This document shows positions 36,325 to 44,281 of a stretch of DNA of 64,000 bases, in pieces (the stretch's first letter is position 1; every line of letters begins with the position of its first letter). The position numbers were made by a program, and so were the translations under genes. The stretch is from Megasphaera hominis. GTDB lineage: Bacteria; Bacillota; Negativicutes; Veillonellales; Megasphaeraceae. The DNA lies in the NCBI RefSeq assembly GCF_014269395.1, contig NZ_JACOGK010000014.1, positions 1 through 64,000 on the forward strand. The letters are read 5' to 3'. Under the pieces are notes generated by a model that saw nothing but the letters and a program-made list of their open reading frames with translations, did no database searches and was not told the DNA's origin.

Positions 36325-36642
36325 TTTATTCGAATGGCAACAAAGATGTATCAAGGGATGAGTGTCTTATTATTGTCTATGTTTTCCGTTGTATAAAAGG
36401 TTAACAAATAATCAATTCTAGCACGGTTTTTTTACTGTTTTACTTACTTCAAAAATGCCGATAAGGTTAGTTACTTCCTGTATTCGTGCTGTCGTGCCGT
36501 GTAGTTGTTTAACTTCCCTGTCCTTCTAGGGGAATACTATAGTCTCTTATGGTGTCTTATCGGCTCTTTACGACACCTTAACTGATGATTTATTATTGTC
36601 CTCTATCTCTCCCCTAATGGATATCTTGATGATGATTTATCA

Positions 36643-37151
36643 TTATCCATCTTTCCACCTACTGAAAAACTCCCAAACATTCTTTTTATTGATAACTTCA
36701 ACTCCTAACTCATTATTACTGACTCCTACCTGCTGACAAAAATCTTTAATCTCCTGATGATGCTTTTTAGCTAACTTCTTATGCTCCTTGATATAGTCCA
36801 TCTTGCCACCATCCCAACACTTCTTATACGACTGCTGAATAGCGTTCCCATAATGATGCTGTATCCAATACTCCCTAACTACATCAACAATAGCAGAACA
36901 TGGAGAGCCATAGAACAGCAAATGGACATGATAGGCTCCCTTGCGATGCTGTGAGACATGAAAATTTGATCGACACCATACATTACATACGTCCATCCTC
37001 GTACCTTAGCTTTACGTCTAAGGCTCTCTAAGACATTCTTGACAGCCTTAGCAAGCTCCTGACATGTAATATCCTTGTGCTTCTTCTGAAAGCCTGTGAC
37101 AAGGTTGTTCTTTGTTGTCAAGTCCAAAGTATACAAAACTTTCCGCTTCAT
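36643..37151 (-). pseudogene. rep: HUH-type rolling-circle replication initiator, frameshifted
   Basis: Two overlapping frames make one protein of about 170 residues when joined. The first (from ATG 37151) gives KRKVLYTLDLTTKNNL ... RGWTYVMYGVD; the second continues FHVSQHRKGAYHVHLLFYG and KMDYIKEHKK. AYHVHL is the HUH metal motif and the later Tyr in DYIKEH is the likely DNA-cutting residue. The switch lies in 36957-36972 at a run of four A and three T on the plus strand; one extra base there restores the frame. It may be a true mutation, a phase switch or a sequencing slip. A small HUH Rep with long repeats nearby fits rolling-circle replication. Confidence 0.72.
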
Positions 37152-37471
37152 GACTTCACCACCTTTCTATTTGTGTCTCCCCCTCCTGTGTGGGCCAATA
37201 AGGGACATTGGTATATGTGGGACAAACAGATATTATGATGTTTGTCTTTGAAACCTGTTTTCCCCTTTGTGTACTGGAACAATTCCTAGTTTGTATATTC
37301 CTGCCTCTATTACAGGCTTCTTCCTTCAATCCGTGCCACACTTTTTACTTCTTATTTACCCGCCACAAATAATATAAACAGATGAGAAGACAGATATATC
37401 ATTATGATATTATCAAAGACACAAAAAGCAAAGAGCCTGAAGATTATCTACAAGCTCTCTGTCTGGTATCC
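37152..37471. other. Stretch without a supported gene, 320 bp
   Basis: A GTG-started 61-codon frame exists on the minus strand but has no ribosome site or recognisable content. The perfect palindrome ATATCAT-T-ATGATAT is at 37396-37410. A leftward terminator for the recombinase gene is at 37422-37459 (AGAGCCTG/CAAGCTCT with T run). Confidence 0.55.
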
Positions 37472-38065
37472 CTATTGGTCTTTTTCCTGCATTGTGTCTG
37501 CTCTGTGTCTCCTGACAGCCCGTATAATGGTACTCTTTGATATACCTAGTGTGTCCGCAACTTCCTTGTATGTGTGTCCATCTTCAATCAAGGAAACCGC
37601 ATAATCCGTTTTCTTAGTACTTATCCGTGGTCTTCCTTCCTTGAAACCTTCTTTTGTCCTAGCAATCGCCTTACCGCTTTGTGTCCTCTCAACAATCATA
37701 TCACGTTCAAACTCTGCAAACGACAACAACACATTCAAGAGCAGACGCCCGATAGATGTATCATCAATGACTCCCATATTGAGTATATGTAGCGTAACAC
37801 CTCTGCTCATAAGCTCTTTAGCTATCTTGCTTCCATCTCCTGCTGTTCTGGCAAAACGGTCTAGCTTTGTGACTTTCAGTGTGTCTCCTGCTTTTAAAGA
37901 ATCAATCAAGGCAGTGAACTTTGGTCTATTTGTCTTTGTGCCTGTGTATTGCTCTGTAATAATGGTCTGACATCCTGCCTGTAATAGTGCTTCCTTCTGG
38001 TCTTCCAAACTATTGCCATGTACTAATTGTCCTCTTGTGCTTACTCTTGCGTACCCGTAAATCAT
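37472..38065 (-). CDS. Serine recombinase (resolvase/invertase family)
   Basis: A 197-residue small serine recombinase. The nucleophile serine is in GYARVSTRGQ near residue 10; TKLDRFARTAGD and FAEFERDMIVERTQSG are the conserved arginine segments, and residues 150-190 form a Hin-type HTH (YKEVADTLGISKSTIIRAVRR). GGGAGTG precedes ATG 38065. In a small replicon such a protein resolves multimers or inverts DNA; the candidate recombination site is directly upstream. It ends in its own terminator. Confidence 0.92.
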   Translation of the reverse strand: MIYGYARVSTRGQLVHGNSLEDQKEALLQAGCQTIITEQYTGTKTNRPKFTALIDSLKAGDTLKVTKLDRFARTAGDGSKIAKELMSRGVTLHILNMGVIDDTSIGRLLLNVLLSFAEFERDMIVERTQSGKAIARTKEGFKEGRPRISTKKTDYAVSLIEDGHTYKEVADTLGISKSTIIRAVRRHRADTMQEKDQ

Positions 38066-38102
38066 GAAAAATCACTCCCTTTTTTGTCTTATTCATCAAA
38101 TC

Positions 38103-38188
38103 GTTTAGACACTAAGTTTTGACACCTCGTGATACCGCAATTATACGTTATCTCTCCATCAGTGTCAATACTTATAAGTTTAGACACC
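38103..38188. promoter_or_regulatory. Candidate res site of the serine recombinase
   Basis: Four related 10-bp half-sites: GTTTAGACAC (38103), TTTTGACACC (38117), GTGTCAATAC inverted (38162) and GTTTAGACACC (38178). Clustered direct and inverted half-sites just upstream of a resolvase gene are typical of res regions, which also control the gene. 38190-38685 holds nothing else I can support. Confidence 0.5.
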
Positions 38189-38685
38189 ATGCATAAAAAG
38201 CATAGGCTATGTTTGTCTTTCCTTCTTGTGTCTATCTATGATGCGGACAAGAGTACATCATGATACTCCTGCTCCTGCTTTCTTATCTGGTCTATGTTCA
38301 AAAGAAAGACAACAAAACAATACAGGGAAAGTATTAGCGGAAAGTCTCAATCAATCAAAGGGGCCATACGGGGGCTGTACGCATGAAAACGGAACACTGT
38401 AAGGGCGCACGGATTTTTTGCATATTTTTGAATTTAGGATGTACAACGGTAGTGCCTTTTATTATAGTGGTGTAGTTTTTTGTCTTACAACCAATTATCT
38501 CATAATGATATAGACAGATACAAAAAACATCGCTCTAAAATCGTTTCTAAGCCATTTTTATTTAATATCACATGTAATTTATCGTGGAACACATAAAAAC
38601 ACCTTACAGACGATTTTAGGAAGAAAATAGAAAAAATGATGTTGAAATACACTTGTCTGCCAAAAAACTGAAATATTCTAAAACC

Positions 38686-38743
38686 TTGAGGGGGTAGTGA
38701 ACGAAAGTTCATATGGGTTCAAGTCCCATCAACCGCACCAAAA
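38686..38743 (+). repeat. attR-type direct repeat (old 3' half of tRNA-Leu)
   Basis: Matches 33676-33733 at 56 of 58 positions. It has no tRNA 5' half, so it is the displaced original end of the gene. Confidence 0.92.
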
Positions 38744-38745
38744 CA

Positions 38746-38780
38746 GAAACCGGAATCCGGATAGGGATTTCGGTTTTTTC
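38746..38780 (+). terminator. Original terminator of the tRNA operon, stranded by the insertion
   Basis: AAACCGGAATCC pairs with GGATTTCGGTTT-type arm and is followed by six T. Its place right after the tRNA-Leu fragment shows that it ended the tRNA transcript before the element came in. Confidence 0.8.
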
Positions 38781-38795
38781 TACATTTTGGAAAAT

Positions 38796-38879
38796 AGATA
38801 ATTGAATACCCGTTGACAAGCAGCCATGGCAGATGTATAATGCAGATGTAAGGCAACAACAGATAATTGAATACCCGTT
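38796..38879 (+). promoter_or_regulatory. Consensus promoter bracketed by an exact 19-bp direct repeat
   Basis: TTGACA (38813-38818) and TATAAT (38836-38841) with a 17-base spacer is a perfect sigma-A promoter. AGATAATTGAATACCCGTT occurs at 38796-38814, running into the -35, and again unchanged at 38861-38879, in the leader just before the ribosome site. A protein binding both copies could block or loop the promoter. Confidence 0.85.
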
Positions 38880-38901
38880 TTAAACCAAGGAGGTAACGCA
38901 T

Positions 38902-40656
38902 ATGACACAGACAGAAGCACAAAGAAAAATCGATACTATTGCCAAACGTTTCAAACAGAATAAAGAAGACCAGGTCAAGTTCGTCTTTGCCTCGTCTATC
39001 CTGATTCTGGCAGACACGGAATTTTTCAAGGAATGGATCAATCGGACAGCCGATGCACGGATCCTGGAAAAGGCATACAAGGAAAAAGGCCTCTTTACGG
39101 GAGAACAGCGGCGCTTCCTCTTTCGGGACTGCCTGAAGAGCGCCTACGTGGGCGGCGCCTTTGAACTCTACGAGCTGTACCTGGCCTTTGCCGACGATCT
39201 GGAACCACTGAAGGAAATCGTCGCAGCCTATACGGAACCTACGCGGCGCTCCAAGACCTTCAGCCCCGGCCTCAATGAACTGGCCCTGCGCATTCTGGGC
39301 CGGGCCAGTAGCGGTGCTGGGGACTTCGTCGAATATTGCTGCGGCGACGCTACGGCCCTGAGCGACGCCTATATGCGCGGTCTGGCCCAGCACTATTACG
39401 GCCAGGACAGGGACGATTTCAAGACAGACATCATTGCCGCCTTGAAACGAAAAGCCCTGCACGCAGAAGACGCCATGACCATCACCAACGGCGACGTCCT
39501 CACGGAACCGGCCTGCCTGGGAGCCCATGACCTGATCTTTGCCAGCTTCCCCCTGGGCAGTCTGCGCCATCAGTCGGACGGCCTGCCTGCAGGCACGCAC
39601 TATACGGGCATTCTGGACGCAACGGACGCAGAAAAAAAGGGCTTGGGCACGGAATGGAAATTCGTCCATATCCTCCTCAATTCCCTCAGCGAAAAAGGCA
39701 AAGCCGTCGCCATTATGAGCGCCAGCCTGCTCGCCTCTGAAGAGGACGCGCCCATCAGACAGCGCCTCATAGAAGACGGCAAAATAGAAACGGTCATTCT
39801 CTTTGGCAATGACGTCTTCACGACGAGCCGCACGGCCGTCGCCATGGTCGTCTTCAGCAACGGCAACCAGACGCCGCGCATCCTCGATACGCGTGACACG
39901 ATGCTGACCAAGACCCGCAGCCAGGAAATCTCTCTCAGGGCTATTGGAGACATAGAAAGCCGTTATCAGGACATGTGGCATGCAACAAGACACTGCCAGA
40001 TGCCGACAAAAATGGAACTGGCAGAACACGCGTACAGCCTCAGTTTCCCGGACTACATAGACCCCCTGCAGTCCGTACCGGCAGAAGCGAAAATGCCCTT
40101 GGGCAGCTTGGCCGACATTACACGCGGCATTAGCGTAAAACGCATCAACGTAGACAAAGACCAGGCCAATTGCTACCTCGTACGCGTACTCCATATCAGC
40201 GATGGTCACGTCCGGGTCGGCCTCAGAGCCTGCGAGGACCTGAAAAAACCCTATCCCATCATGCCCGGCGACGTCCTCCTGGCCGGCCGGGGCACCCAAA
40301 TCAAAGCCGCCCTTGTCGAAAAAGAATACGACCTGCCCGTCCTGGCCGACAACAATGTCCTCGTCATCAGGCCTCAATCCCCACGCCTGAACAGCACCTA
40401 CCTCACAGCCCTATTGAACAGCCGCCTGGGCAGGGAACTCATGCAGACCCTGCAAGTCGGAGGCGACGCCGTACTGAGCATTTCCCCGGGCAAACTGCGG
40501 AAACTGGTCATCCCCGTCCCCGACCGGGACATACAAGAAAAAATGGCCGCTGAATACACTGCCGCTGATAAAGAAGTACAAGCAGCGCGGGCCCAGCTAT
40601 GGGAAAAACTACATGAACGGGATCAGATCATTTCCAACTATATTGAAATCGAGTGA
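38902..40656 (+). CDS. HsdM-like methylase domain fused to one HsdS-type target-recognition domain; catalytic motif lost
   Basis: A 584-residue protein. Residues 1-110 resemble the HsdM N-terminal helical domain; about 110-335 follow the N6-adenine methylase fold (EYCCGDA near 144 at the SAM loop, YGQDRDD near 171), but where HsdM has NPPF this protein has ASFP (214-217), removing the catalytic Asn-Pro-Pro-Phe. From about 398 a single target-recognition domain of HsdS type begins (MPLGSLADITRGIS ... LRKLVIPVPDRDIQ) and ends in a helix. There is no restriction or second specificity gene. AAGGAGG precedes the ATG. It may be a sequence-specific DNA binder rather than a methylase (inference). Confidence 0.75.
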   Translation: MTQTEAQRKIDTIAKRFKQNKEDQVKFVFASSILILADTEFFKEWINRTADARILEKAYKEKGLFTGEQRRFLFRDCLKSAYVGGAFELYELYLAFADDLEPLKEIVAAYTEPTRRSKTFSPGLNELALRILGRASSGAGDFVEYCCGDATALSDAYMRGLAQHYYGQDRDDFKTDIIAALKRKALHAEDAMTITNGDVLTEPACLGAHDLIFASFPLGSLRHQSDGLPAGTHYTGILDATDAEKKGLGTEWKFVHILLNSLSEKGKAVAIMSASLLASEEDAPIRQRLIEDGKIETVILFGNDVFTTSRTAVAMVVFSNGNQTPRILDTRDTMLTKTRSQEISLRAIGDIESRYQDMWHATRHCQMPTKMELAEHAYSLSFPDYIDPLQSVPAEAKMPLGSLADITRGISVKRINVDKDQANCYLVRVLHISDGHVRVGLRACEDLKKPYPIMPGDVLLAGRGTQIKAALVEKEYDLPVLADNNVLVIRPQSPRLNSTYLTALLNSRLGRELMQTLQVGGDAVLSISPGKLRKLVIPVPDRDIQEKMAAEYTAADKEVQAARAQLWEKLHERDQIISNYIEIE

Positions 40657-40672
40657 AAAGGAGACGAATACT

Positions 40673-40876
40673 ATGAACGAAAATGAAAAACGTAGAATGG
40701 AAGACGCCTTATTCCTGGCAGTAGCCGCCTACATCGAAGCCAAAGAACGACCGGAAAGTCAAACGTCCATCGACATTCGCTATATCGCACTCAAGGACAC
40801 CTTTGCCGATGTCAACGCCTATCGCAAGAGATGCTGGGAAGAACAACAAAAACGTGGAGCCGGGCAATCCGTATAG
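40673..40876 (+). CDS. Hypothetical 67-aa partner of the methylase-like protein
   Basis: A small, highly charged, probably helical protein (NENEKRRMEDALFLAVAAYIEAKERPE), no membrane segment. It starts 16 bases after the methylase-like gene with AAAGGAG before the ATG, and the two share one promoter and one terminator. No family recognised; a helper subunit or antitoxin-like partner are both open. Confidence 0.7.
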   Translation: MNENEKRRMEDALFLAVAAYIEAKERPESQTSIDIRYIALKDTFADVNAYRKRCWEEQQKRGAGQSV

Positions 40877-40915
40877 TGAGGGAGCCTGGCGATACGATGA
40901 TCAATTCCTGGACAG

Positions 40916-40953
40916 AAGCCCTCTGGCAGCGCCTTTGCTGCCAGAGGGCTTTT
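40916..40953 (+). terminator. Rho-independent terminator
   Basis: AAGCCCTCTGGCAGC and GCTGCCAGAGGGCTT pair perfectly over 15 bases; the T run is short. Confidence 0.85.
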
Positions 40954-41011
40954 AGCGTATGCACGTAAAGCAATGATGTACACGCAGCCTTCTCTATTTC
41001 GCATAGATATA

Positions 41012-41040
41012 TTGAAGTATTATAGGATATATACTATACT
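41012..41040 (+). promoter_or_regulatory. Promoter of the pyridoxamine kinase gene
   Basis: TTGAAG (41012-41017) and TATACT (41035-41040), 17 bases apart. The leader has a hairpin CCCAGCCT/AGGCCGGG (41053-41078). Confidence 0.7.
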
Positions 41041-41100
41041 GAAAAGCAACGTCCCAGCCTTTATTTTACGAGGCCGGGTTTCTCAGAAGGAGCGGTTTAT

Positions 41101-41934
41101 ATGGACAAAAAAATATTGCTGATCAACGATATGCCAGGCTATGGCAAAGTTGCATTGCCTGCTATGGTGCCGATTTTGACACACATGAAATATGAAGTAT
41201 TCAGCCTGCCTACGGCCTTGGTTTCTAATACGCTGGATTACGGTAAATTTGCCATTTTGGAAACGACAGACTATATGAAACAAGCCATCGGCGTATGGCA
41301 GCAACTGGGCTTTTCCTTTTCGGCCATCGTGACGGGCTTTATCTTTTCCCGAGCCCAGGCCGATGTCGTAGCAGCCTTGTGCAAAGAACAAAAGCAGCAC
41401 GGCGTGCAGGTCTTTATGGACCCCATCATGGGCGATGAAGGCCGCCTCTACAATGGCGTAGGCGAAGAGACGATTACGTACCTACGGGACTTGGCAGGCC
41501 TGGCAGATTATATCATGCCTAACTATACGGAAGCCGCCTTTTTGGCCGGTATGCCTTGCCGCCACGATAGCATCAGTGAAGACGAAGCGCGGCAGCTCAT
41601 GGATGCGCTGCGCCAGGTATGCCCTAAATCGATACTCATTACGAGTGTACATACAGCAGGGTCTTATGCGGTTTTGGGCTATGATCACAGCCGCAATACG
41701 TATTTCCAGCTGCCGTATACGCATATTCCCGTCCGTTTCCCCGGTACAGGCGATATCTTTTCGGCTATTTTGGCCGGTCAGGTCCTGCAGGGACATGATT
41801 TGGAAGCCGCAGCCTTTTCGGCTATGCAGAGTGTAGGCAGCCTGATCACAGCCAATCAGGATACGACAAACGTTATTCCCGGCATTCCTGTAGAACAGTG
41901 CCTGAATCTGGTCCAGGAAATTAGTAACATCTGA
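41101..41934 (+). CDS. Pyridoxal/pyridoxamine kinase
   Basis: A 277-residue cytoplasmic ribokinase-fold enzyme that phosphorylates B6 vitamers, supplying PLP for enzymes such as methionine gamma-lyase and TrpB. Recognised from the start KKILLINDMPGYGKVAL, the VFMDPIMGDEGRLYNG segment near residue 103, the PNYTEAAFLAG segment near 139 and the anion hole PGTGDIFSA near 217 with the catalytic Asp. Length is right for the PdxY/pyridoxamine kinase group. Own promoter; 61 bases before the DUF488 gene. Confidence 0.88.
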   Translation: MDKKILLINDMPGYGKVALPAMVPILTHMKYEVFSLPTALVSNTLDYGKFAILETTDYMKQAIGVWQQLGFSFSAIVTGFIFSRAQADVVAALCKEQKQHGVQVFMDPIMGDEGRLYNGVGEETITYLRDLAGLADYIMPNYTEAAFLAGMPCRHDSISEDEARQLMDALRQVCPKSILITSVHTAGSYAVLGYDHSRNTYFQLPYTHIPVRFPGTGDIFSAILAGQVLQGHDLEAAAFSAMQSVGSLITANQDTTNVIPGIPVEQCLNLVQEISNI

Positions 41935-41995
41935 GCAAAGTACTTTCCCTTTGCCCTATATATGGTACAATAGTAAAAGCTAGGAGATGAGAATA

Positions 41996-42367
41996 ATGGT
42001 CAATACCTTGCGGATTAAACGTATCTATGAAGCACCTGCTGCAGACGATGGCATACGTATTCTCGTAGACCGTCTCTGGCCCCGGGGCATGTCCAAGGAA
42101 AAGGCACATTTGCACGAGTGGGCCAAGGACATTGCGCCTTCGCCGGATTTGCGTACGTGGTTCGGCCACAAGCCTGAGCGGTATGAAGAATTCAGCCGCC
42201 TCTATATGGCAGAATTGGATATGAGTCCGGCTGCGGCAGATTTTGCCGACCGCTGCCGGGAAAATCTGGAACACGGTAATGTCACCCTTGTCTATGCTGC
42301 CAAGGACACGGCCCACAGTCATGCCTTAGTCCTGCAGCACTGGCTGGAGCCGCTGCTCGCCAAGTAA
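41996..42367 (+). CDS. DUF488 family protein
   Basis: A 123-residue protein of a conserved family of unknown function (DUF488, YeaO-like). Typical sequences are LVDRLWPRGMSKEKAHLHEWAKDIAPS and LRTWFGHKPERYEEF. AGGAG directly abuts ATG 41987, so ATG 41996 is preferred. Cytoplasmic, no predicted ligand. Confidence 0.85.
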   Translation: MVNTLRIKRIYEAPAADDGIRILVDRLWPRGMSKEKAHLHEWAKDIAPSPDLRTWFGHKPERYEEFSRLYMAELDMSPAAADFADRCRENLEHGNVTLVYAAKDTAHSHALVLQHWLEPLLAK

Positions 42368-42419
42368 TGGTTTTGCTTGCGGGCTGTGGCAATATGGTTA
42401 AGGAGGAATTATTGTATTT

Positions 42420-43598
42420 ATGAGTGAATTGAAGACTTCTGTCTTTTCGAACAGCCTGCTATGGTTTGGCGCCGGTATTTCCATTGCCGAAATCCTGACG
42501 GGCATGCTGTTGGCACCCTTAGGCTTTGGCAAGGGCCTGCTGGCCATTCTCATTGGCCACGTCATTGGCGGCGTCGTCATGTTTGGCGCCGGCCTCATCG
42601 GTGCCCGGACAGGCCGTAGTGCCATGGGGACTGTAGAAATTTCCTTTGGCCGTCATGGCGCCAAGCTCTTTGCCGGCTTGAACGTCATCCAGCTCATTGG
42701 CTGGACTGCCGTTATGATTGCCAGCGCTGCCGCTGCTGCCGATACCCTGGCCGGTATGGGCATGTCCGTGTGGAGCGTGATTATCGGCGCCTTTATCGCC
42801 CTTTGGATTATCTTGGGCCTGAAGAACCTGGGCAAGGTGAACATCGTCGTCATTGCCGCCCTCTTTCTCTTGACGCTCGTCCTAAGCGGCGTCATCTTTA
42901 TGGGCCAGAGCGTGCCCCAGGCCGCCGGCGATATGACCATCGGTGCGGCTATCGAGCTGACTGTCGCCATGCCGCTTTCGTGGCTGCCGGTCATTTCTGA
43001 CTACACGTGCGTTGCCGCCAAGCCTGTGAAGGCGACGGCTGCCAGCTGCCTGGCCTATTTCGTTGCCAGCTCGTGGATGTTCATCATCGGTATGGGTGCA
43101 GCCCTTTATACAGGACAGGACGATATTGCTACGATTATGCTGCAGGCCGGTATGGGCCTCATCGGCATTCTCATCGTCCTCTTATCGACGGTGACGACGA
43201 CCTTCCTCGATGCCTTTTCGGCCGGCGTCAGCGGCAAGAGCCTCTTGCCGGGCCTTTCGGAAAAAGCCCTGGCACTCATTGCCTGCGTTGGCGGCGTAAT
43301 CCTGGCTATTGCTGTGGATGCCAATAGCTTCCAGGATTTCCTTTATTTTATCGGTTCTGTCTTTGCGCCCATGACGGCGATCCTCCTTTCGGATTATTTC
43401 ATCCTGCGGCAGGATCACAGTCATCAGCCGGTGTATTGGACAAACCTCATTCTCTGGCTGGCCGGGTTTGCCCTTTACCGGGCGCTCCTGGATGTGCAGA
43501 CGCCGTGGGGGATTACCTTCCCGGTTATCGTCTTTGTCATGCTGGCCAGTGCCGTGATCCACAAGCTGCTGCCTCAGAAGCACGCAGCCGGTCTCTAA
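42420..43598 (+). CDS. cytX: NCS1-family permease, CytX-like (putative hydroxymethylpyrimidine uptake)
   Basis: A 392-residue inner-membrane carrier with about twelve spans. The start SNSLLWFGAGISIAEILTGMLLAPLGFGKG, the VEISFGRHGAK segment and PLSWLPVISDYTC match CytX, proposed to import hydroxymethylpyrimidine for thiamine synthesis. No TPP riboswitch fits in the 52 bases upstream, so it is probably read through from the genes before it. GGAGG lies about 13 bases before the ATG, a rather long spacing. Confidence 0.82.
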   Translation: MSELKTSVFSNSLLWFGAGISIAEILTGMLLAPLGFGKGLLAILIGHVIGGVVMFGAGLIGARTGRSAMGTVEISFGRHGAKLFAGLNVIQLIGWTAVMIASAAAAADTLAGMGMSVWSVIIGAFIALWIILGLKNLGKVNIVVIAALFLLTLVLSGVIFMGQSVPQAAGDMTIGAAIELTVAMPLSWLPVISDYTCVAAKPVKATAASCLAYFVASSWMFIIGMGAALYTGQDDIATIMLQAGMGLIGILIVLLSTVTTTFLDAFSAGVSGKSLLPGLSEKALALIACVGGVILAIAVDANSFQDFLYFIGSVFAPMTAILLSDYFILRQDHSHQPVYWTNLILWLAGFALYRALLDVQTPWGITFPVIVFVMLASAVIHKLLPQKHAAGL

Positions 43599-43604
43599 AA
43601 CAAG

Positions 43605-43642
43605 AAAACACGCGTTGCCCTCGCAGGCGGCGCGTGTTTTTT
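43605..43642 (+). terminator. Rho-independent terminator
   Basis: AAACACGCG-GCC pairs with GGC-CGCGTGTTT, followed by six T. Confidence 0.88.
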
Positions 43643-43649
43643 ATATATG

Positions 43650-43681
43650 GAAAAGCCCGGATGCCATGGCGTCCGGGCTGA
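43650..43681 (-). terminator. Terminator of hsp20
   Basis: AGCCCGGACGCC pairs with GGCATCCGGGCT (one mismatch) on the minus strand and is followed by a short T run. Confidence 0.75.
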
Positions 43682-43691
43682 AACAAGGAGG

Positions 43692-44123
43692 TTATTGAAT
43701 TTCAATGGTGCCGGCCTGTTCCTGCGGCTGCGGGTCTTTCTTCGGCAGGCCAATCTTCAGAACGCCATTGCGGAATGCGGCTTTGATGCCGGAGGCGTCT
43801 ATATTGTGAATGACAAACTGACGCTGGAACGCCGTGTTCATGCGTTCACGGCATACGTAGTTGGTCTGTTGCTGCTGATCATCTTTTTTGTCTTCGTGCT
43901 GTGCAGAAATGGTCAGGACGTCCTGATCATACGAAACGTGAATATCTTCTTTCAAAACACCGGGCAGATCGGTCGTTACGATGTAGGCTGTACCTGTGTC
44001 TTCAATATCGCATTTCGGCATGGTCATCTGTGCTGTACCGGAGAAGAACCCGTCATTAAAGAAATCATCAAATACGCTGGGAATAGCAAAATCATGGTGC
44101 AATACCGGAAATAAGTCTCTCAT
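43692..44123 (-). CDS. Hsp20/alpha-crystallin small heat-shock protein
   Basis: A 143-residue ATP-independent chaperone. The alpha-crystallin domain spans about residues 35-130 (KCDIEDTGTAYIVTTDLPGVLKEDIHVSY ... FRNGVLKIGLPKK); the N-terminal arm (FDDFFNDGFF) and the short tail with the IEIQ end support oligomer assembly. The ATG at 44123 has AGAGGG upstream; a TTG at 44141 is less likely. Expression is controlled through the CIRCE-like site. Confidence 0.93.
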   Translation of the reverse strand: MRDLFPVLHHDFAIPSVFDDFFNDGFFSGTAQMTMPKCDIEDTGTAYIVTTDLPGVLKEDIHVSYDQDVLTISAQHEDKKDDQQQQTNYVCRERMNTAFQRQFVIHNIDASGIKAAFRNGVLKIGLPKKDPQPQEQAGTIEIQ

Positions 44124-44212
44124 AAAAATACCCTCTTTCAACTTTTTTTTGTAATGCCTGAGATCTTTAGTATGGGTCTTAGCATTGCTTTAATTTGTTC
44201 TTTTGACCTTTC

Positions 44213-44281
44213 TCTGTAATCCTCTTCCTGATTACAGCTATATTATAGCCCCTGTTAGCCACCATGTCAAGTGAGTGCTAA
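44213..44281 (-). promoter_or_regulatory. CIRCE-like operator and promoter of hsp20
   Basis: TTAGCACTC, nine bases, GGTGGCTAA (44255-44281 on the minus strand) matches CIRCE perfectly in the first arm and at 6 of 9 in the second. TTGACA inside its spacer and TATAAT (44242-44247 complement) are 17 bases apart, a consensus promoter that HrcA would block. The leader then holds a perfect hairpin, CTGTAATC/GATTACAG (44213-44236). Confidence 0.8.

Larger units (their letters stand above)
33676..38743. mobile_element. 5-kb integrative element in tRNA-Leu (integrated rolling-circle replicon type)
   Basis: It is bounded by the 58-bp repeats and markedly AT-richer than its surroundings. Contents, left to right: terminator, leftward tyrosine integrase, leftward 117-aa protein, paired operators, rightward HTH protein, three long repeats, leftward frameshifted HUH replication protein, leftward serine recombinase, a candidate res site, right repeat. 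No capsid, relaxase or cargo gene is seen. The combination suggests a small plasmid-like or satellite element that replicates by rolling circle when excised. The Rep frameshift may have stranded it. Confidence 0.88.

Noticed and set aside
36957..36972. Programmed -1 frameshift in rep
   Set aside because: In the upstream frame the codons are CAA ATT TTC, which do not make an X-XXY-YYZ slippery heptamer in the zero frame.
37156..37341. Minus-strand frame of 61 codons just before rep
   Set aside because: Needs a GTG start without ribosome site and has no recognisable content.
38500..38712. Minus-strand frame of 70 codons
   Set aside because: Runs through the right attachment repeat and has low-complexity hydrophobic content.
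42368..42419. TPP riboswitch before the CytX-like gene
   Set aside because: The 52-base gap is too short and lacks the conserved core.
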